48,317 bases of DNA from Thiotrichales bacterium. GTDB lineage: Bacteria > Pseudomonadota > Gammaproteobacteria > HK1. Positions 38,128 through 47,189 of the stretch are shown one piece after another. The stretch's first letter is position 1; each line of letters opens with the position of its first letter. The position numbers and the translations under genes are program-made. The notes below the pieces were generated by a model. It was not told the DNA's origin. It searched no databases and saw only the letters and a program-made list of their open reading frames with translations. Location: the NCBI GenBank assembly GCA_026709935.1, contig JAPOSC010000014.1:1-48317 (forward strand). Reading direction: 5' to 3'.

Positions 38128-39777
38128 TCAGGACCCTGACCGAAATTTATTTTCCACCTTCACCTCGGCCGAAAGCTCTCCCGCCGCCTCCACGATGCGC
38201 ACCCACGCCGCCTCGATGTGGGTGCGCCGCGTGGCCGGAGCGCCGACCGCGAGGCGGAGCACCAGGCGATCGTCCAGCCTGGTGTGGGTGAGGTAGAGCG
38301 CACCGGACCGGTTCAACCGGTCCATCAGCGCCTGGTTGAAGGCATCGCCCGCGCGGTGGCGGAAGCACACGAGCCCGACCGAAACCGGCGCCGCCAGCTC
38401 GAACCCGTCGCTCGCCTCCACCTGCGCCGCGAACCAGTCCGCGAGGGCAACGCTGCGCCGTACATGCGCGCGCAGGCCCTCGGCCCCGTAGTGGCGGATG
38501 ACGAACCAGAGCTTCAGCGCGCGGAACCGACGCCCGAGGGGCACGTGCCAGTCACGGTAGTCGATGACCTCGCCGGAAGTCGTCGCCCGATTGCGCAGGT
38601 ACTCGGGAAGGATGCTCAGCGCACCGATCAGGGCAGCCCGATCCGCGACCCAGAAGCAGTTGCAGTCGAAGTTCGTGAGCAGCCACTTGTGGGGGTTGAA
38701 CGTGTAGCTGTCGGCAAGCTCGACTCCGTCGACGAGCCCCCGGTGCTCGGGACAGATGGAGGCACTCCCCGCGTGGGCGGCGTCCACGTGGAGCCAGATG
38801 CCCTCGCGGCGACAGATCTCGCCGATGGCGCGCACCGGGTCGACGGCACCCGACGACGTGGTACCCACGGTCGCGCTCACCATCGCCGGTATCGCGCCGG
38901 CCGCGCGATCCGCGGCGATGGCGGCCTCCAGCGCGTCGACCCGCATCGCGTGACGGGCGTCGGCGTCGACCAACCGCAAATTGGTACGCCCGAGCCCCGC
39001 GATCTTCACCGCCTTCTCGATCGACGAGTGCGCATGGACCGAGGTGTACACGGTCAACCGCTGCGACGGACCGCGGTTCGGGCCACGGCTCGGATCATGG
39101 CCGGGGTCTCGGCTCGGACCACGATCCGGGCCATTGTTCGGACCATTGTTCGAGCCGCCATCCGATCCGCCGCTCGGTCCACCGCTCGGGCCGTCGTCCG
39201 GACCATCGTTCGAGCCGTCATTCGGACTGCCGTTCGGGCCGAACCCGACGCCATGCTCGTTGATCGAGCCTGCGCTCGCCCGCTCGCGCGCGGCAAGCAG
39301 CGCAGTCAGGGTGCTACTCGATGCGGTGTCCTGGATGACGCCCCCGCCCGTGGTGGTGGAACGGAATCGGTCGGGGAGGCCCAGCAGGTCGACCAGCCAG
39401 TCCAGCACATGCGTCTCTAGTTCGGTGCACGCAGGACTCGTGGACCACAGCATGCCCTGGACCCCGAGCCCCGAGGAGAGGAGATCGCCGAGAATGGAAG
39501 GCCCGGAGGCATTGGCCGAGAAGTACGCGAAGAAGTTCGGCGACTGCCAGTGGGTGATCCCGGGCATGATGATCTCTTCAACATCGCGCAGCACGTCGCC
39601 GAAGGGCTCACCCTGCTCGGGCGCGGCGCGCGGCAGCCGCCGCCGGATCGAGCCGGGCTCCGCCCGCGAGAGCACCGGATACTCCCCGACCTCCTCCATG
39701 TAGCGGGCGATACGCTCCACCACCGCATGGCCACATCGCCGGAACTCGTCGGGGGTCATGTGGGGGACATCATCCAT
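38128..39777 (-). CDS. PLP-dependent aromatic-amino-acid/tyrosine-type decarboxylase
   Basis: 549 residues, group II decarboxylase fold. MTPDEFRRCGHAVVERIARY opens the family domain, PGITHWQSPNFFAYF follows, HVDAAHAG marks the PLP aspartate, and the PLP lysine is in NPHKWLL near residue 361. It releases CO2 from an aromatic amino acid such as tyrosine, tryptophan or DOPA; the exact substrate is not clear. Between residues about 175 and 235 a disordered tetrapeptide-repeat insert (G-P/S-x-x) interrupts the fold just before TVYTSVHAHSSIEKA. The insert equals the 12-bp array at 39079. GGGAGG precedes the ATG. Confidence 0.92.
   Translation of the reverse strand: MDDVPHMTPDEFRRCGHAVVERIARYMEEVGEYPVLSRAEPGSIRRRLPRAAPEQGEPFGDVLRDVEEIIMPGITHWQSPNFFAYFSANASGPSILGDLLSSGLGVQGMLWSTSPACTELETHVLDWLVDLLGLPDRFRSTTTGGGVIQDTASSSTLTALLAARERASAGSINEHGVGFGPNGSPNDGSNDGPDDGPSGGPSGGSDGGSNNGPNNGPDRGPSRDPGHDPSRGPNRGPSQRLTVYTSVHAHSSIEKAVKIAGLGRTNLRLVDADARHAMRVDALEAAIAADRAAGAIPAMVSATVGTTSSGAVDPVRAIGEICRREGIWLHVDAAHAGSASICPEHRGLVDGVELADSYTFNPHKWLLTNFDCNCFWVADRAALIGALSILPEYLRNRATTSGEVIDYRDWHVPLGRRFRALKLWFVIRHYGAEGLRAHVRRSVALADWFAAQVEASDGFELAAPVSVGLVCFRHRAGDAFNQALMDRLNRSGALYLTHTRLDDRLVLRLAVGAPATRRTHIEAAWVRIVEAAGELSAEVKVENKFRSGS
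39079..39246 (+). repeat. In-frame 12-bp tandem array, about 14 units
   Basis: A CGG or CGA core recurs exactly every 12 bp from 39079 to 39235, apart from one shifted unit near 39103. Typical units are cggaccattgtt, cgagccgccatc, cggtccaccgct and cggaccatcgtt. Inside the decarboxylase gene the array encodes about 14 four-residue units such as GPSG, GSNN and GPNR. It resembles the intergenic array at 8374 (cgggccatcacc). Confidence 0.85.
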
Positions 39778-39924
39778 GCCAGGCCTCCCTTCACTGATGA
39801 CGGCGGGACAATCCGGTCCGATGGTACCCGCCTTGCGTGAAGCCGGCGCGGTGTGAAGACCTCTCGGAGCGTCAGCGGGAGTCGCGGGGGGATTGAAAGG
39901 GAGGGGAAGCGGCGCCCGCCCCGC

Positions 39925-40872
39925 TCACCCACCGGCCGTCCGAGCCACGTAGTAGCCCGCGGTCATCAGGTCGAGATGCCCGCCGCCGCCGTTCTTGAAC
40001 AGGGTGATGTCCGCCGCCGCCCGCGGGCTCGGCAGGCCCCCACGGCAGAGATCGAACAGATCGCCCTCGATCCGATCGGGGCTGAACCGCCCCGCCTTCA
40101 CCGGTTCCAGCAGGTCCCCGCAGAGACCGACGGTGGTCTCCCGCGCGTCCACGAACACCCGCGCCCGCGCGAACGCCTCGGTGTCCGCCTCGCGCATCTC
40201 GGGTTTGTATCCGCCCACGAGATCGAGATGCTGGCCCGGCCGCAGCCACTCGCCCAGGACGAGCGGCGCCTCGGCCGCGGTCGCGGCGGTGATGACGTCG
40301 GCGCCGCGGCAGGCGGCCTCCAGATCGGTGGTCGCCTCGAACGTCACCCCGTCCACCGGCGCCTGCGCCGCCAGCGCCTCGGCCTTCGCATGGGTCCGGT
40401 TCCAGATCGCAACCCGCTCGATGGACGGCCGCACCGCGCAGTGCGCGCGGATGAGGTGCGGCGCCTGCGCGCCCGCCCCCACCATGCACAGCGTTGCCGC
40501 ATCCTCTCGGGCCAGGAACTGCGCGCCGAGGGCGGAGTCCGCAGCGGTCTTCCAGTACGTGAGTTCGGTGCCGTCAAGGCTCGCGAGCGGCTCTCCGTTC
40601 CGTCCGTCGAAAAGCAGATAGACAGCCTGGATGGACGGCAACGCCCCGCCGGCATTCGCCGGGAACACGGTGACCAGCTTGACCCCCATCTGCGCGCCGC
40701 GCCGCCACGCGGCACGGATGAGCAGGGTGTCGGCGCCGCCGACTGCCGCCGGCTGAGTCATCAGCAGGTCGTCCATCGCGTCGATGGCTTCGAGGTGGCT
40801 CGTCCGCAGCCACTCGACGAGGTCGGGGTAGCGGGTGACCGCTCGCATCCGGGCGGCGTCGATGATGTTCAT
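39925..40872 (-). CDS. Second ornithine cyclodeaminase/mu-crystallin family protein
   Basis: 315 residues. MGVKLVTVFPANAGGALPSI and ELTYWKTAADSALGAQFLA belong to the substrate domain, VGAGAQAPHLI (GAGAQA) is the dinucleotide site, and the C-terminal DITLFKNGGGGHLDLMTA is family-typical. This subgroup includes pyrroline-2-carboxylate and ketimine reductases. It is only distantly related to the gene at 16031. ATG at 40872 has GGAGAA about 8 nt upstream. Copy D of the palindrome lies just before it. Confidence 0.88.
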   Translation of the reverse strand: MNIIDAARMRAVTRYPDLVEWLRTSHLEAIDAMDDLLMTQPAAVGGADTLLIRAAWRRGAQMGVKLVTVFPANAGGALPSIQAVYLLFDGRNGEPLASLDGTELTYWKTAADSALGAQFLAREDAATLCMVGAGAQAPHLIRAHCAVRPSIERVAIWNRTHAKAEALAAQAPVDGVTFEATTDLEAACRGADVITAATAAEAPLVLGEWLRPGQHLDLVGGYKPEMREADTEAFARARVFVDARETTVGLCGDLLEPVKAGRFSPDRIEGDLFDLCRGGLPSPRAAADITLFKNGGGGHLDLMTAGYYVARTAGG

Positions 40873-40897
40873 GCCGGATTCTCCACAGGACGCACGC

Positions 40898-40945
40898 AAC
40901 TGTCGCCGACCCGCAGTGGCGGGCGCGGATCGGCGAGAATTTCGG
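40898..40945 (+). repeat. Dispersed palindromic element, copy D
   Basis: The arms AACTGTCGCCGACCC (40898-40912) and GGATCGGCGAGAATTTCGG (from 40927) pair around GCAGTGGCGGGCGC. Its inner part matches copy B at most positions (CGCCGAC-CGCAGTGGCGG versus CACCGACTCGCGGCGGCGG). It lies 25 nt upstream of the second OCD-family start, immediately before its leader. Confidence 0.72.
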
Positions 40946-41039
40946 GGCAGGCGCCCAAACTTGCTCGACGTCGGATTGCGCCTTCGGCGAATCCGACTTG
41001 AACCGTTCTGGCTTCCGAGGTTCGTGACGCCGCGTGGTC

Positions 41040-44000
41040 TCACTCCCCTTGGCGCATGGTGCGGATCTCGCCCATCGCCACGGAAAGCATGGTGAAGTCG
41101 GTGCGACCCGCGGCTGCGAGATCGCCGAGGATCTGGCGGCATCGGTTGACCGGGATCCGGTTCTGCGCGAGCCACGCTCCCACGCGGTCGGTCGGGGCCG
41201 CTTCACCGATATCGAGCCGCAGCGCATCCAGGGTGAGGGCGCTCAACTGCGTGGAGAGGTCGTCCCGGAGCGCCGCTCTCGACAGTGCCTGCCAGCGGTT
41301 GTCGCGGGGCAGCGCCGCCACCTGATCGCGCAACCAGTGCAGGTCGAGCGCTTCGCCGAGCGCGAAGTAGACCGCCGTCGCCGCCTCGACCGGGATCCCC
41401 GCGCTCGCAGCAACCTCCACCACGTCCAGGGCGGCGACCAGGTCGTCGCCGCTCGCGACCGCGAGCGCCAGCGCCTCCGGAACGCCGTGCCCGACCAGTC
41501 GTTCCGTCTCGGCATCGATCGCAGCGCGGCTCGTGTCCGACACGAGATCCCGGAGCTGGCGCCGCAACGCGGCCGCACCGCCCGCGAAGTGGGCGATGTC
41601 GCGCGCGATGTCGAGCGGCCGCGGCCGGTTCCTCAGCAGCCAGCGCGCACCCCGTTCGACGAGCTTGCGGGTCTCCAGCAGCATCGCGGTCTGGACATCC
41701 GCCTCCACCACATTGTCGAGCGCCTCGATCGCCTCCCATGTCCCGCGCATGCCATACACCTCGCGCGCCACGAGGTACGCCCGGGCGATGTCTGCGTCGT
41801 CCGCGCCGGTCTCCTCCCCCAGCCGGAACGCGAAGGTGATGCCGCACCGGTTGACCATCTCGTTCGCCACCACGGTGCTCACGATCTCGCGCGCGAGCCG
41901 ATGGGTCGACATCAGCGCGCCGTAGCGCTCGCGCAACGCGGACGGAAAGTACGCCCGCAGCTCGTTCACCACGAACGGCTCGTCCGGCAGCGGGGAGTCG
42001 AGCAAACGCTGGTAGAGGTAAATCTTGACGTAGGCGATCAGCACCGAAAGCTCCGGCGCGCGGAGCCCCTCTCCGCCCGCGAGCCGTTCGTCGATCTCCT
42101 CCGTCCCCGGAAGGAACTCGATGGCGCGGGCGAGCTCTCCGTCGCGCTCGAGCCGGCGGATGAGCCGGGAGTGCACCTCCAGCAGAGACGCCGCCTGGCG
42201 CCCGGCGGCGGCGAGAGCCTGGGTCTGGAGGTAGTTGTTGCGCAGGACCAGCTCTGCGACCTCGCGGGTCATCTCCTCCAGGAGGACGTTGCGTTGCTTC
42301 TCGGTCAGATCTCCGGCGGACACCGCCTCGTTCAGCAGCACCTTGATGTTCACCTCGTGGTCCGAGCAGTCCACCCCACCGGAGTTGTCGATGGCGTCGG
42401 TGTTCACTCGGCCACCACGGGCCGCGTACTCGATGCGCCCGAGCTGGGTGAGGCCGAGGTTGCCGCCCTCGCCGACGATGCGGCACCGGAGCTCGTGCCC
42501 GTTCACCCGTACCACGTCGTTGGCGCGGTCGCCGGCGTCGGCGTGGGACTCGCTCCGCGCCTTCACGTAGGTTCCGATCCCGCCATTCCACAGGAGATCG
42601 ACGGGCGCCTTCAGAATCGCCGCGATCAACTCGCTGGGAGTGAGAGATGCCGACTCGATACCGAGCGCGGCGCGGGCCTCGGGGCCGAGCGCGATCGACT
42701 TCGCACTCCGCGGCCAGATCCCGCCGCCGGCGGAGAGCACCGAACGGTCGAAGTCTTCCCAGGTCGAACGCGGCAGTGCAAACAGCCGCTCCCGCTCCGC
42801 GAAGGTTGCCGCCGGGTCCGGGTCGGGGTCGATGAAGATGTGCAGGTGGTTGAATGCGGCGACCAGGCGAGTGTGCCGGGAAAGCAGCATCCCGTTGCCG
42901 AACACGTCACCGCCCATGTCGCCGATCCCGACCGCGGTGAAGTCGGTGCGCTGGCAGTCGATGCCGAGCCCCCGGAAGTGGCGCTTGACGGATTCCCAGC
43001 CTCCGCGCGCGGTGATCCCCATCCCCTTGTGGTCGTAGCCCTGGGAGCCACCGGAGGCGAACGCATCGCCGAGCCAGAAGCCGTACTCGCCGGCGAGCGC
43101 GTTGGCGATATCGGAGAACGTCGCGGTTCCCTTGTCGGCCGCGACCACGAGGTAGGGGTCGTCCCCGTCGTGCCGCACCACGCGCTCCGGCGGCACCACT
43201 TCCCCTCCCGCCAGGTTGTCGGTCACGTCGAGCAGGCCGCGGATGAAGATCCGGTAGCACTCGATCCCCTCTTCCTGAACCGCTTCCCGCCCGCCTTCCG
43301 CCGGCGACCGCTTGGGCACGAAGCCGCCCTTCGAGCCGACCGGCACGATCACCGCGTTCTTCACCTGCTGGGCCTTCACGAGCCCCAGCACCTCGGTGCG
43401 GAAGTCCTCGCGCCGATCCGACCAGCGGATGCCGCCGCGGGCGACGGCGCCGCCGCGCAGGTGCACCCCTTCCACTCGCGGGGAGTAGACGAAGATCTCG
43501 AACATCGGCCGCGGCTCCGGCAGCTCGGGGATCCGACGCGGGTCGAGCTTGAACGAGAGATACGGCTTCGGAGCTCCGCCCCGGCTGGCGGGCTGGAAGT
43601 AGTTGGTGCGCAGCGTCGCCCGGATGAGGCCGACGTAGCTGCGCAGTATCCGGTCCTCGTCGAGGTTGGCCACCTCGTCGAGCGCGGCCTCGATCCGGAT
43701 CATGACCTTCAGCTCGGCATCAAGCTGCTCGATGGCCGCGCCCTTCGCATCCCCGGCTTGTTCCGCCTCCGTCGCCTCTTCGGTGGCCGGCGTCCCGCGC
43801 GGCCGGTCGGGGTCGAGACGGGCGTGGAACAGCTCCACCAGCATCGCGGCGATACCGGGGTTGGCGGCCAGCGCCTCCTGCATGTAGGTCTCGCTGAAAG
43901 TGACCCCGGCCTGGCGCAGATACTTGCAGTAGGCGCGCAGGATCACGATCTCGCGCCATCCGAGCCCGGCGCGCAGCACCAGCCGGTTGAAGCCGTCGTT

Positions 44001-45962
44001 CTCGACCTCGCCCGACCAGATGCGGGCGAACGCCTCGCGGAACTTCGCCTCGACGCGGTCCGGGTCGAAGTCGGGACCCTCCGTATGGCGCATCCCGAAG
44101 TCGTGGATCCACACCCGCGAGGCGCCCGCGCGCTTGATCTTGCTCGGATGTTCGTCCTCGACCTTGAGGCCCATGTTCTCCAGCATCGGCAGTGCGTCGG
44201 AGAGCACCACGGGACGACGCCCGGCCTGGAAGAACTTGAAGCGCAGCCGCCCCTCCTCCGCCTCCAGCGGGCGGTAGAGGCTCATCTCGATGCCGTCTTC
44301 CCCGATCCGCTCCATCTTCTCCATGTCGAGCACCGCGACCCGTGCGGAGTAGCTCTCCCGGTAGTCGGTGCGGAACGCCTCACCGTAGCGCTGGAAGAGG
44401 CGTATGCCGCGCTCCTCGCCGAAGGACTCCAGCAGGGCGTCGCGGAGATCGTCGGTCCAGGTGCGGCTCACCGCTTGCAGGCGTCGCTCCAGCTCGGCGA
44501 GGTCGCAGCTCGGAGGGCGCTTCGGATCGACGTGGATGACGAAGTAGAGCCGGGCCAGCACCGATTCGGAGAGGAGTACCGTGAACTCGGTGTCGATGCC
44601 GCCGAACGTCTCCTCCAGGATCCGCTGGATCACCAGTCGGCTCGCGGTGGAGAACCGGTCTCTCGGCACGAACACGATGCAGGAGAAGAAACGCCCGAAC
44701 CGGTCCGGATGCACGAAGAGCCGCAGCCGCTGGCGCTCCTGCAGGTGCAGGATCCCCATCGCGGTCTCGAACAGCTCGCCGGCCGGAACCTGGAAGAGCA
44801 GCTCGCGCGGGAAGGTATCGACGATGTTCTGCAGGGCCTTGGCGGCGTGGCTGTTGCGCGGATAGCCGGTGCGGCCGAGCACGGCGGCGGCCTTGCGTCG
44901 GAGCAGGGGGATGTCGCGCGGCACCCGATTGTAGGCGGCGGAAGTGTAGAGGCCGAGGAACCGGCGCATCCCGCAGACCCGACCCTCGGCGTCGAACTGC
45001 CGGATGCCGATGTAGTCGAGATGGCTCGGGCGGTGCACGGTGGAGCGGATGTCGGCGCGGGAGAGCACCAGCAGCTCCGGCTCCAGCGGGTCGCGCCGCG
45101 GACGCGGCGGCGGCAGGTGGGAGAACGCCTCGCGGGCGCGCCCGCCGTCGTCTCGCAGCAATCCGAGACCGGTACCCGGCACCGCCACGTAGCGATCGGG
45201 GGGGGCGGAATCCACCCCCTCCGCGCGCTCCACGTGGTAGGCGGCGAACCCGAGGAAGGTGAAGTGATTGTTCCCGATCCACTCGAGGAAGGCGCAGGTC
45301 TCGGCCAGTTCCTCCGGAGCGACCGGCGGAGGCGGCGTCGCCTGCAGATCCGCGATGGTGCGGCGCAACGTCTCGCGCATCGCGGCCCAGTCCTCCACCG
45401 AGGCCCGTACGTCGGCGAGAGCGGCGTTGATCTCCGACGTGATCGCGTCGAGTACCTCGGGCTCTGTCTGGCGATCGGTCTCGATGTGGATGATCGCTTC
45501 GACCACCGATCCCTGCACCTCGTCGTCGAGCGCAAGGAGCGCTTCGACGCGGTCGCCGTCGCCGCGGCGCAGGCGCATCACCGGATGGACGACGAGATGG
45601 CTCGTGTACCCGCGTCGGTTCACCACCATCCGCACCGAGTCGACGAGGAACGGCATGTCGTCGGTAACGATCTCGATGATGGTGTGGGTCGACTGCCAGC
45701 CGTGCTGCTCGACCTGGGGGTTGTAGACCCGGACCTTCGGCGCACCGGGCGCGCGCCTCCGGGCGAGGTTCAGGTGCGCCATCGCGGCGCCGTAGAGATC
45801 ACCCGGACTGCGCTCCGCGAGGTCGTCAGGCGAGACGCCCGCGTAGTACCTGTCGACGAAGGGCAGGACGAGGTCGAGATCCTCGGCGCTCACCCGCTCC
45901 CGGACGAGCGCAGTGACGTCATCCATGAGCTCCGCCGGATGGGTCGTTGGCTGAACCGTCAT
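41040..45962 (-). CDS. gdhB: NAD-specific glutamate dehydrogenase, large (180-kDa) type
   Basis: 1,640 residues, the normal length of the large NAD-GDH. N-terminal ACT-like regions (MPFLVDSVRMVVNRRGY near residue 103) are followed by a long middle part. The catalytic GDH domain has RGGAVARGGIRWSDRREDF, VIVPVGSKGGFVPKR and GDMGGDVFGNGMLLS, and a long helical C-terminus ends the protein. It oxidises glutamate to 2-oxoglutarate and ammonia for catabolism, which suits the HutH and decarboxylase neighbours. GGAGG stands about 9 nt before the ATG at 45962. Confidence 0.96.
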   Translation of the reverse strand: MTVQPTTHPAELMDDVTALVRERVSAEDLDLVLPFVDRYYAGVSPDDLAERSPGDLYGAAMAHLNLARRRAPGAPKVRVYNPQVEQHGWQSTHTIIEIVTDDMPFLVDSVRMVVNRRGYTSHLVVHPVMRLRRGDGDRVEALLALDDEVQGSVVEAIIHIETDRQTEPEVLDAITSEINAALADVRASVEDWAAMRETLRRTIADLQATPPPPVAPEELAETCAFLEWIGNNHFTFLGFAAYHVERAEGVDSAPPDRYVAVPGTGLGLLRDDGGRAREAFSHLPPPRPRRDPLEPELLVLSRADIRSTVHRPSHLDYIGIRQFDAEGRVCGMRRFLGLYTSAAYNRVPRDIPLLRRKAAAVLGRTGYPRNSHAAKALQNIVDTFPRELLFQVPAGELFETAMGILHLQERQRLRLFVHPDRFGRFFSCIVFVPRDRFSTASRLVIQRILEETFGGIDTEFTVLLSESVLARLYFVIHVDPKRPPSCDLAELERRLQAVSRTWTDDLRDALLESFGEERGIRLFQRYGEAFRTDYRESYSARVAVLDMEKMERIGEDGIEMSLYRPLEAEEGRLRFKFFQAGRRPVVLSDALPMLENMGLKVEDEHPSKIKRAGASRVWIHDFGMRHTEGPDFDPDRVEAKFREAFARIWSGEVENDGFNRLVLRAGLGWREIVILRAYCKYLRQAGVTFSETYMQEALAANPGIAAMLVELFHARLDPDRPRGTPATEEATEAEQAGDAKGAAIEQLDAELKVMIRIEAALDEVANLDEDRILRSYVGLIRATLRTNYFQPASRGGAPKPYLSFKLDPRRIPELPEPRPMFEIFVYSPRVEGVHLRGGAVARGGIRWSDRREDFRTEVLGLVKAQQVKNAVIVPVGSKGGFVPKRSPAEGGREAVQEEGIECYRIFIRGLLDVTDNLAGGEVVPPERVVRHDGDDPYLVVAADKGTATFSDIANALAGEYGFWLGDAFASGGSQGYDHKGMGITARGGWESVKRHFRGLGIDCQRTDFTAVGIGDMGGDVFGNGMLLSRHTRLVAAFNHLHIFIDPDPDPAATFAERERLFALPRSTWEDFDRSVLSAGGGIWPRSAKSIALGPEARAALGIESASLTPSELIAAILKAPVDLLWNGGIGTYVKARSESHADAGDRANDVVRVNGHELRCRIVGEGGNLGLTQLGRIEYAARGGRVNTDAIDNSGGVDCSDHEVNIKVLLNEAVSAGDLTEKQRNVLLEEMTREVAELVLRNNYLQTQALAAAGRQAASLLEVHSRLIRRLERDGELARAIEFLPGTEEIDERLAGGEGLRAPELSVLIAYVKIYLYQRLLDSPLPDEPFVVNELRAYFPSALRERYGALMSTHRLAREIVSTVVANEMVNRCGITFAFRLGEETGADDADIARAYLVAREVYGMRGTWEAIEALDNVVEADVQTAMLLETRKLVERGARWLLRNRPRPLDIARDIAHFAGGAAALRRQLRDLVSDTSRAAIDAETERLVGHGVPEALALAVASGDDLVAALDVVEVAASAGIPVEAATAVYFALGEALDLHWLRDQVAALPRDNRWQALSRAALRDDLSTQLSALTLDALRLDIGEAAPTDRVGAWLAQNRIPVNRCRQILGDLAAAGRTDFTMLSVAMGEIRTMRQGE

Positions 45963-46283
45963 GGCAGGTCGCCTCCGTCGCGGTGGAACGCCAGTATAGA
46001 CGGTTCGGGATCGGACCGTTCCAGTCGTGCGGCGGTCGTGCAGCGAGGGCGGGAACGGGGGAATTCAGGGTTCCCGGCGTTGAGTCGCACATCGAACGAG
46101 ACGGTGGCCTACACGAGAGGTTTCCCGATGCGCATGTTTCCGGCTTCGCGCCCGCGGACAACGCGGTAAAATGACCTCCACGCAACCGCAAGGGATCGTC
46201 ATGGTGCGCCCCGGCATTTCCGCGCCCAGCCAGGAAACCCTCGCCATCCTCGGCGTAGGCGTCATATAGAAGGAGGTGTAGAC
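45963..46283. other. GDH upstream region with short ORF
   Basis: This 321-nt gap holds the GDH promoter on the minus strand. TATACT at 45998-45993 could be a -10 box, but no -35 match is present. ACGGT (46000) and ACCGT (46015) form a spaced inverted repeat next to it. A 22-codon ORF (ATG 46201, SD AAGGGA, stop 46269) precedes the small coiled-coil gene and looks like a truncated relative. Confidence 0.45.
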
Positions 46284-46460
46284 ATGCCCGTCTCAGGTGA
46301 AACAGCCATTGTGATCGGTCTCAATCTGGCGGTGCTGGGCTTCGTGTGGAACCTGCACCGGGATCTGGCCGATCTGCGAGAACGCATGGCACGGCTGGAA
46401 GGACTGTTCGAAGGGTTCACCCGGCGCGCAGGCGGCACGAACCGGGAGGCGTCAAAGTAA
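46284..46460 (+). CDS. 58-residue membrane-anchored coiled-coil protein
   Basis: The ATG at 46284 has a near-perfect SD (AAGGAGG, 8 nt upstream). The 58 residues comprise one N-terminal membrane helix (TAIVIGLNLAVLGFVWNL) and a charged coiled coil (RDLADLRERMARLEGLFEGF). Small proteins with this RERMARLEGL-type helix are common and unassigned; the plan recalls short phage XhlA-like and DUF1640-like proteins. Its function is unknown. Confidence 0.75.
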   Translation: MPVSGETAIVIGLNLAVLGFVWNLHRDLADLRERMARLEGLFEGFTRRAGGTNREASK

Positions 46461-46467
46461 AGGGTCA

Positions 46468-46483
46468 GGGGCGGCAACGCCCC
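46468..46483 (+). terminator. Possible hairpin between convergent genes
   Basis: GGGGCG and CGCCCC pair around the GNRA-type loop GCAA, 8 nt after the small coiled-coil gene stop. No T tract follows, so it is a weak intrinsic terminator at best. Confidence 0.35.
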
Positions 46484-46558
46484 GCGCATGACCTGTCGGA
46501 CAACATGCGTTTCGCATCCAGAGTTCGTCGGCCACAAACCGAGCTTTGGGCGCTTTCG

Positions 46559-47098
46559 TCAATCCCGGGCCGGGACGTCCTCGCCCTGCTCGCCCTGCTC
46601 CGCCTGGCCCCGCCCTTCCTGGCCCTGCTCCGTCTCGCCCTGCTCGGTCCCGATCTGCTCCGACTCGCGACGCTTCTGCGCATCCATGTACAGCGCCTCG
46701 AAGTTCACCGGCGCGAGCATGAACGGAGGGAAGTTCCCCTTGACCGTCAACTGGTCGATGGTCTCTCGGGCATACGGGAACAGCACGTTGGGACAGGCCA
46801 CCGCCAGCGCCCGCCGCCGCGTTGCTTCATCCATGCCCGCGATGCGGAAGATCCCCGCCTGCTGCAGCTCGACGATGAGCAGCGTGCGCTCGCCGTCCCT
46901 GGCCTCCACGGTCAGGGTGAGCACCACCTCGAAGCGGGTGTCCTCCAGACGATTGGCGCGGGTGCCGAGGTCGATCTCCACCTGCGGCTGCCGTCCGGAG
47001 CCGAACACCCCGGGCGCCTCCGGCGATTCGAAGGACAGGTCCCGCAGGTAGATCCGCTCGATCCCCAAGTGTGGCCTCGCTGGCTCCGGCTCCGCCAT
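46559..47098 (-). CDS. secB: Protein-export chaperone SecB with acidic repeat tail
   Basis: 179 residues. SecB core is clear: IYLRDLSFESPEAPGVF near the start, VVLTLTVEA, and the diagnostic CPNVLFPYARETIDQLTVKG and FPPFMLAPVNFEALY. SecB holds secretory proteins unfolded and hands them to SecA. The core normally ends near residue 145; here about 35 Glu/Gln/Gly-rich residues follow (GTEQGETEQGQEGRGQ), an expansion of a 9-15-bp repeat. GAGGAG lies before the ATG. Confidence 0.95.
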   Translation of the reverse strand: MAEPEPARPHLGIERIYLRDLSFESPEAPGVFGSGRQPQVEIDLGTRANRLEDTRFEVVLTLTVEARDGERTLLIVELQQAGIFRIAGMDEATRRRALAVACPNVLFPYARETIDQLTVKGNFPPFMLAPVNFEALYMDAQKRRESEQIGTEQGETEQGQEGRGQAEQGEQGEDVPARD

Positions 47099-47189
47099 GA
47101 CTCCTCAGCCTTCAATTTCGCCGGGAATTCCGGCGGCGTCGAGTCTCTCATACCGGCGGTCGCGGTGGGTCCTGTTGTAGGCTGAGCTC

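Noticed and set aside
41034-46169. A 1,711-codon open frame on the plus strand over the GDH gene
   Set aside because: It is exactly antisense to a well-supported NAD-GDH, rich in Arg/His/Gln, and results from the GC-rich third positions.
46468-46483. Confident rho-independent terminator
   Set aside because: The stem is good, but no T-rich tract follows, so it is listed only with low confidence.
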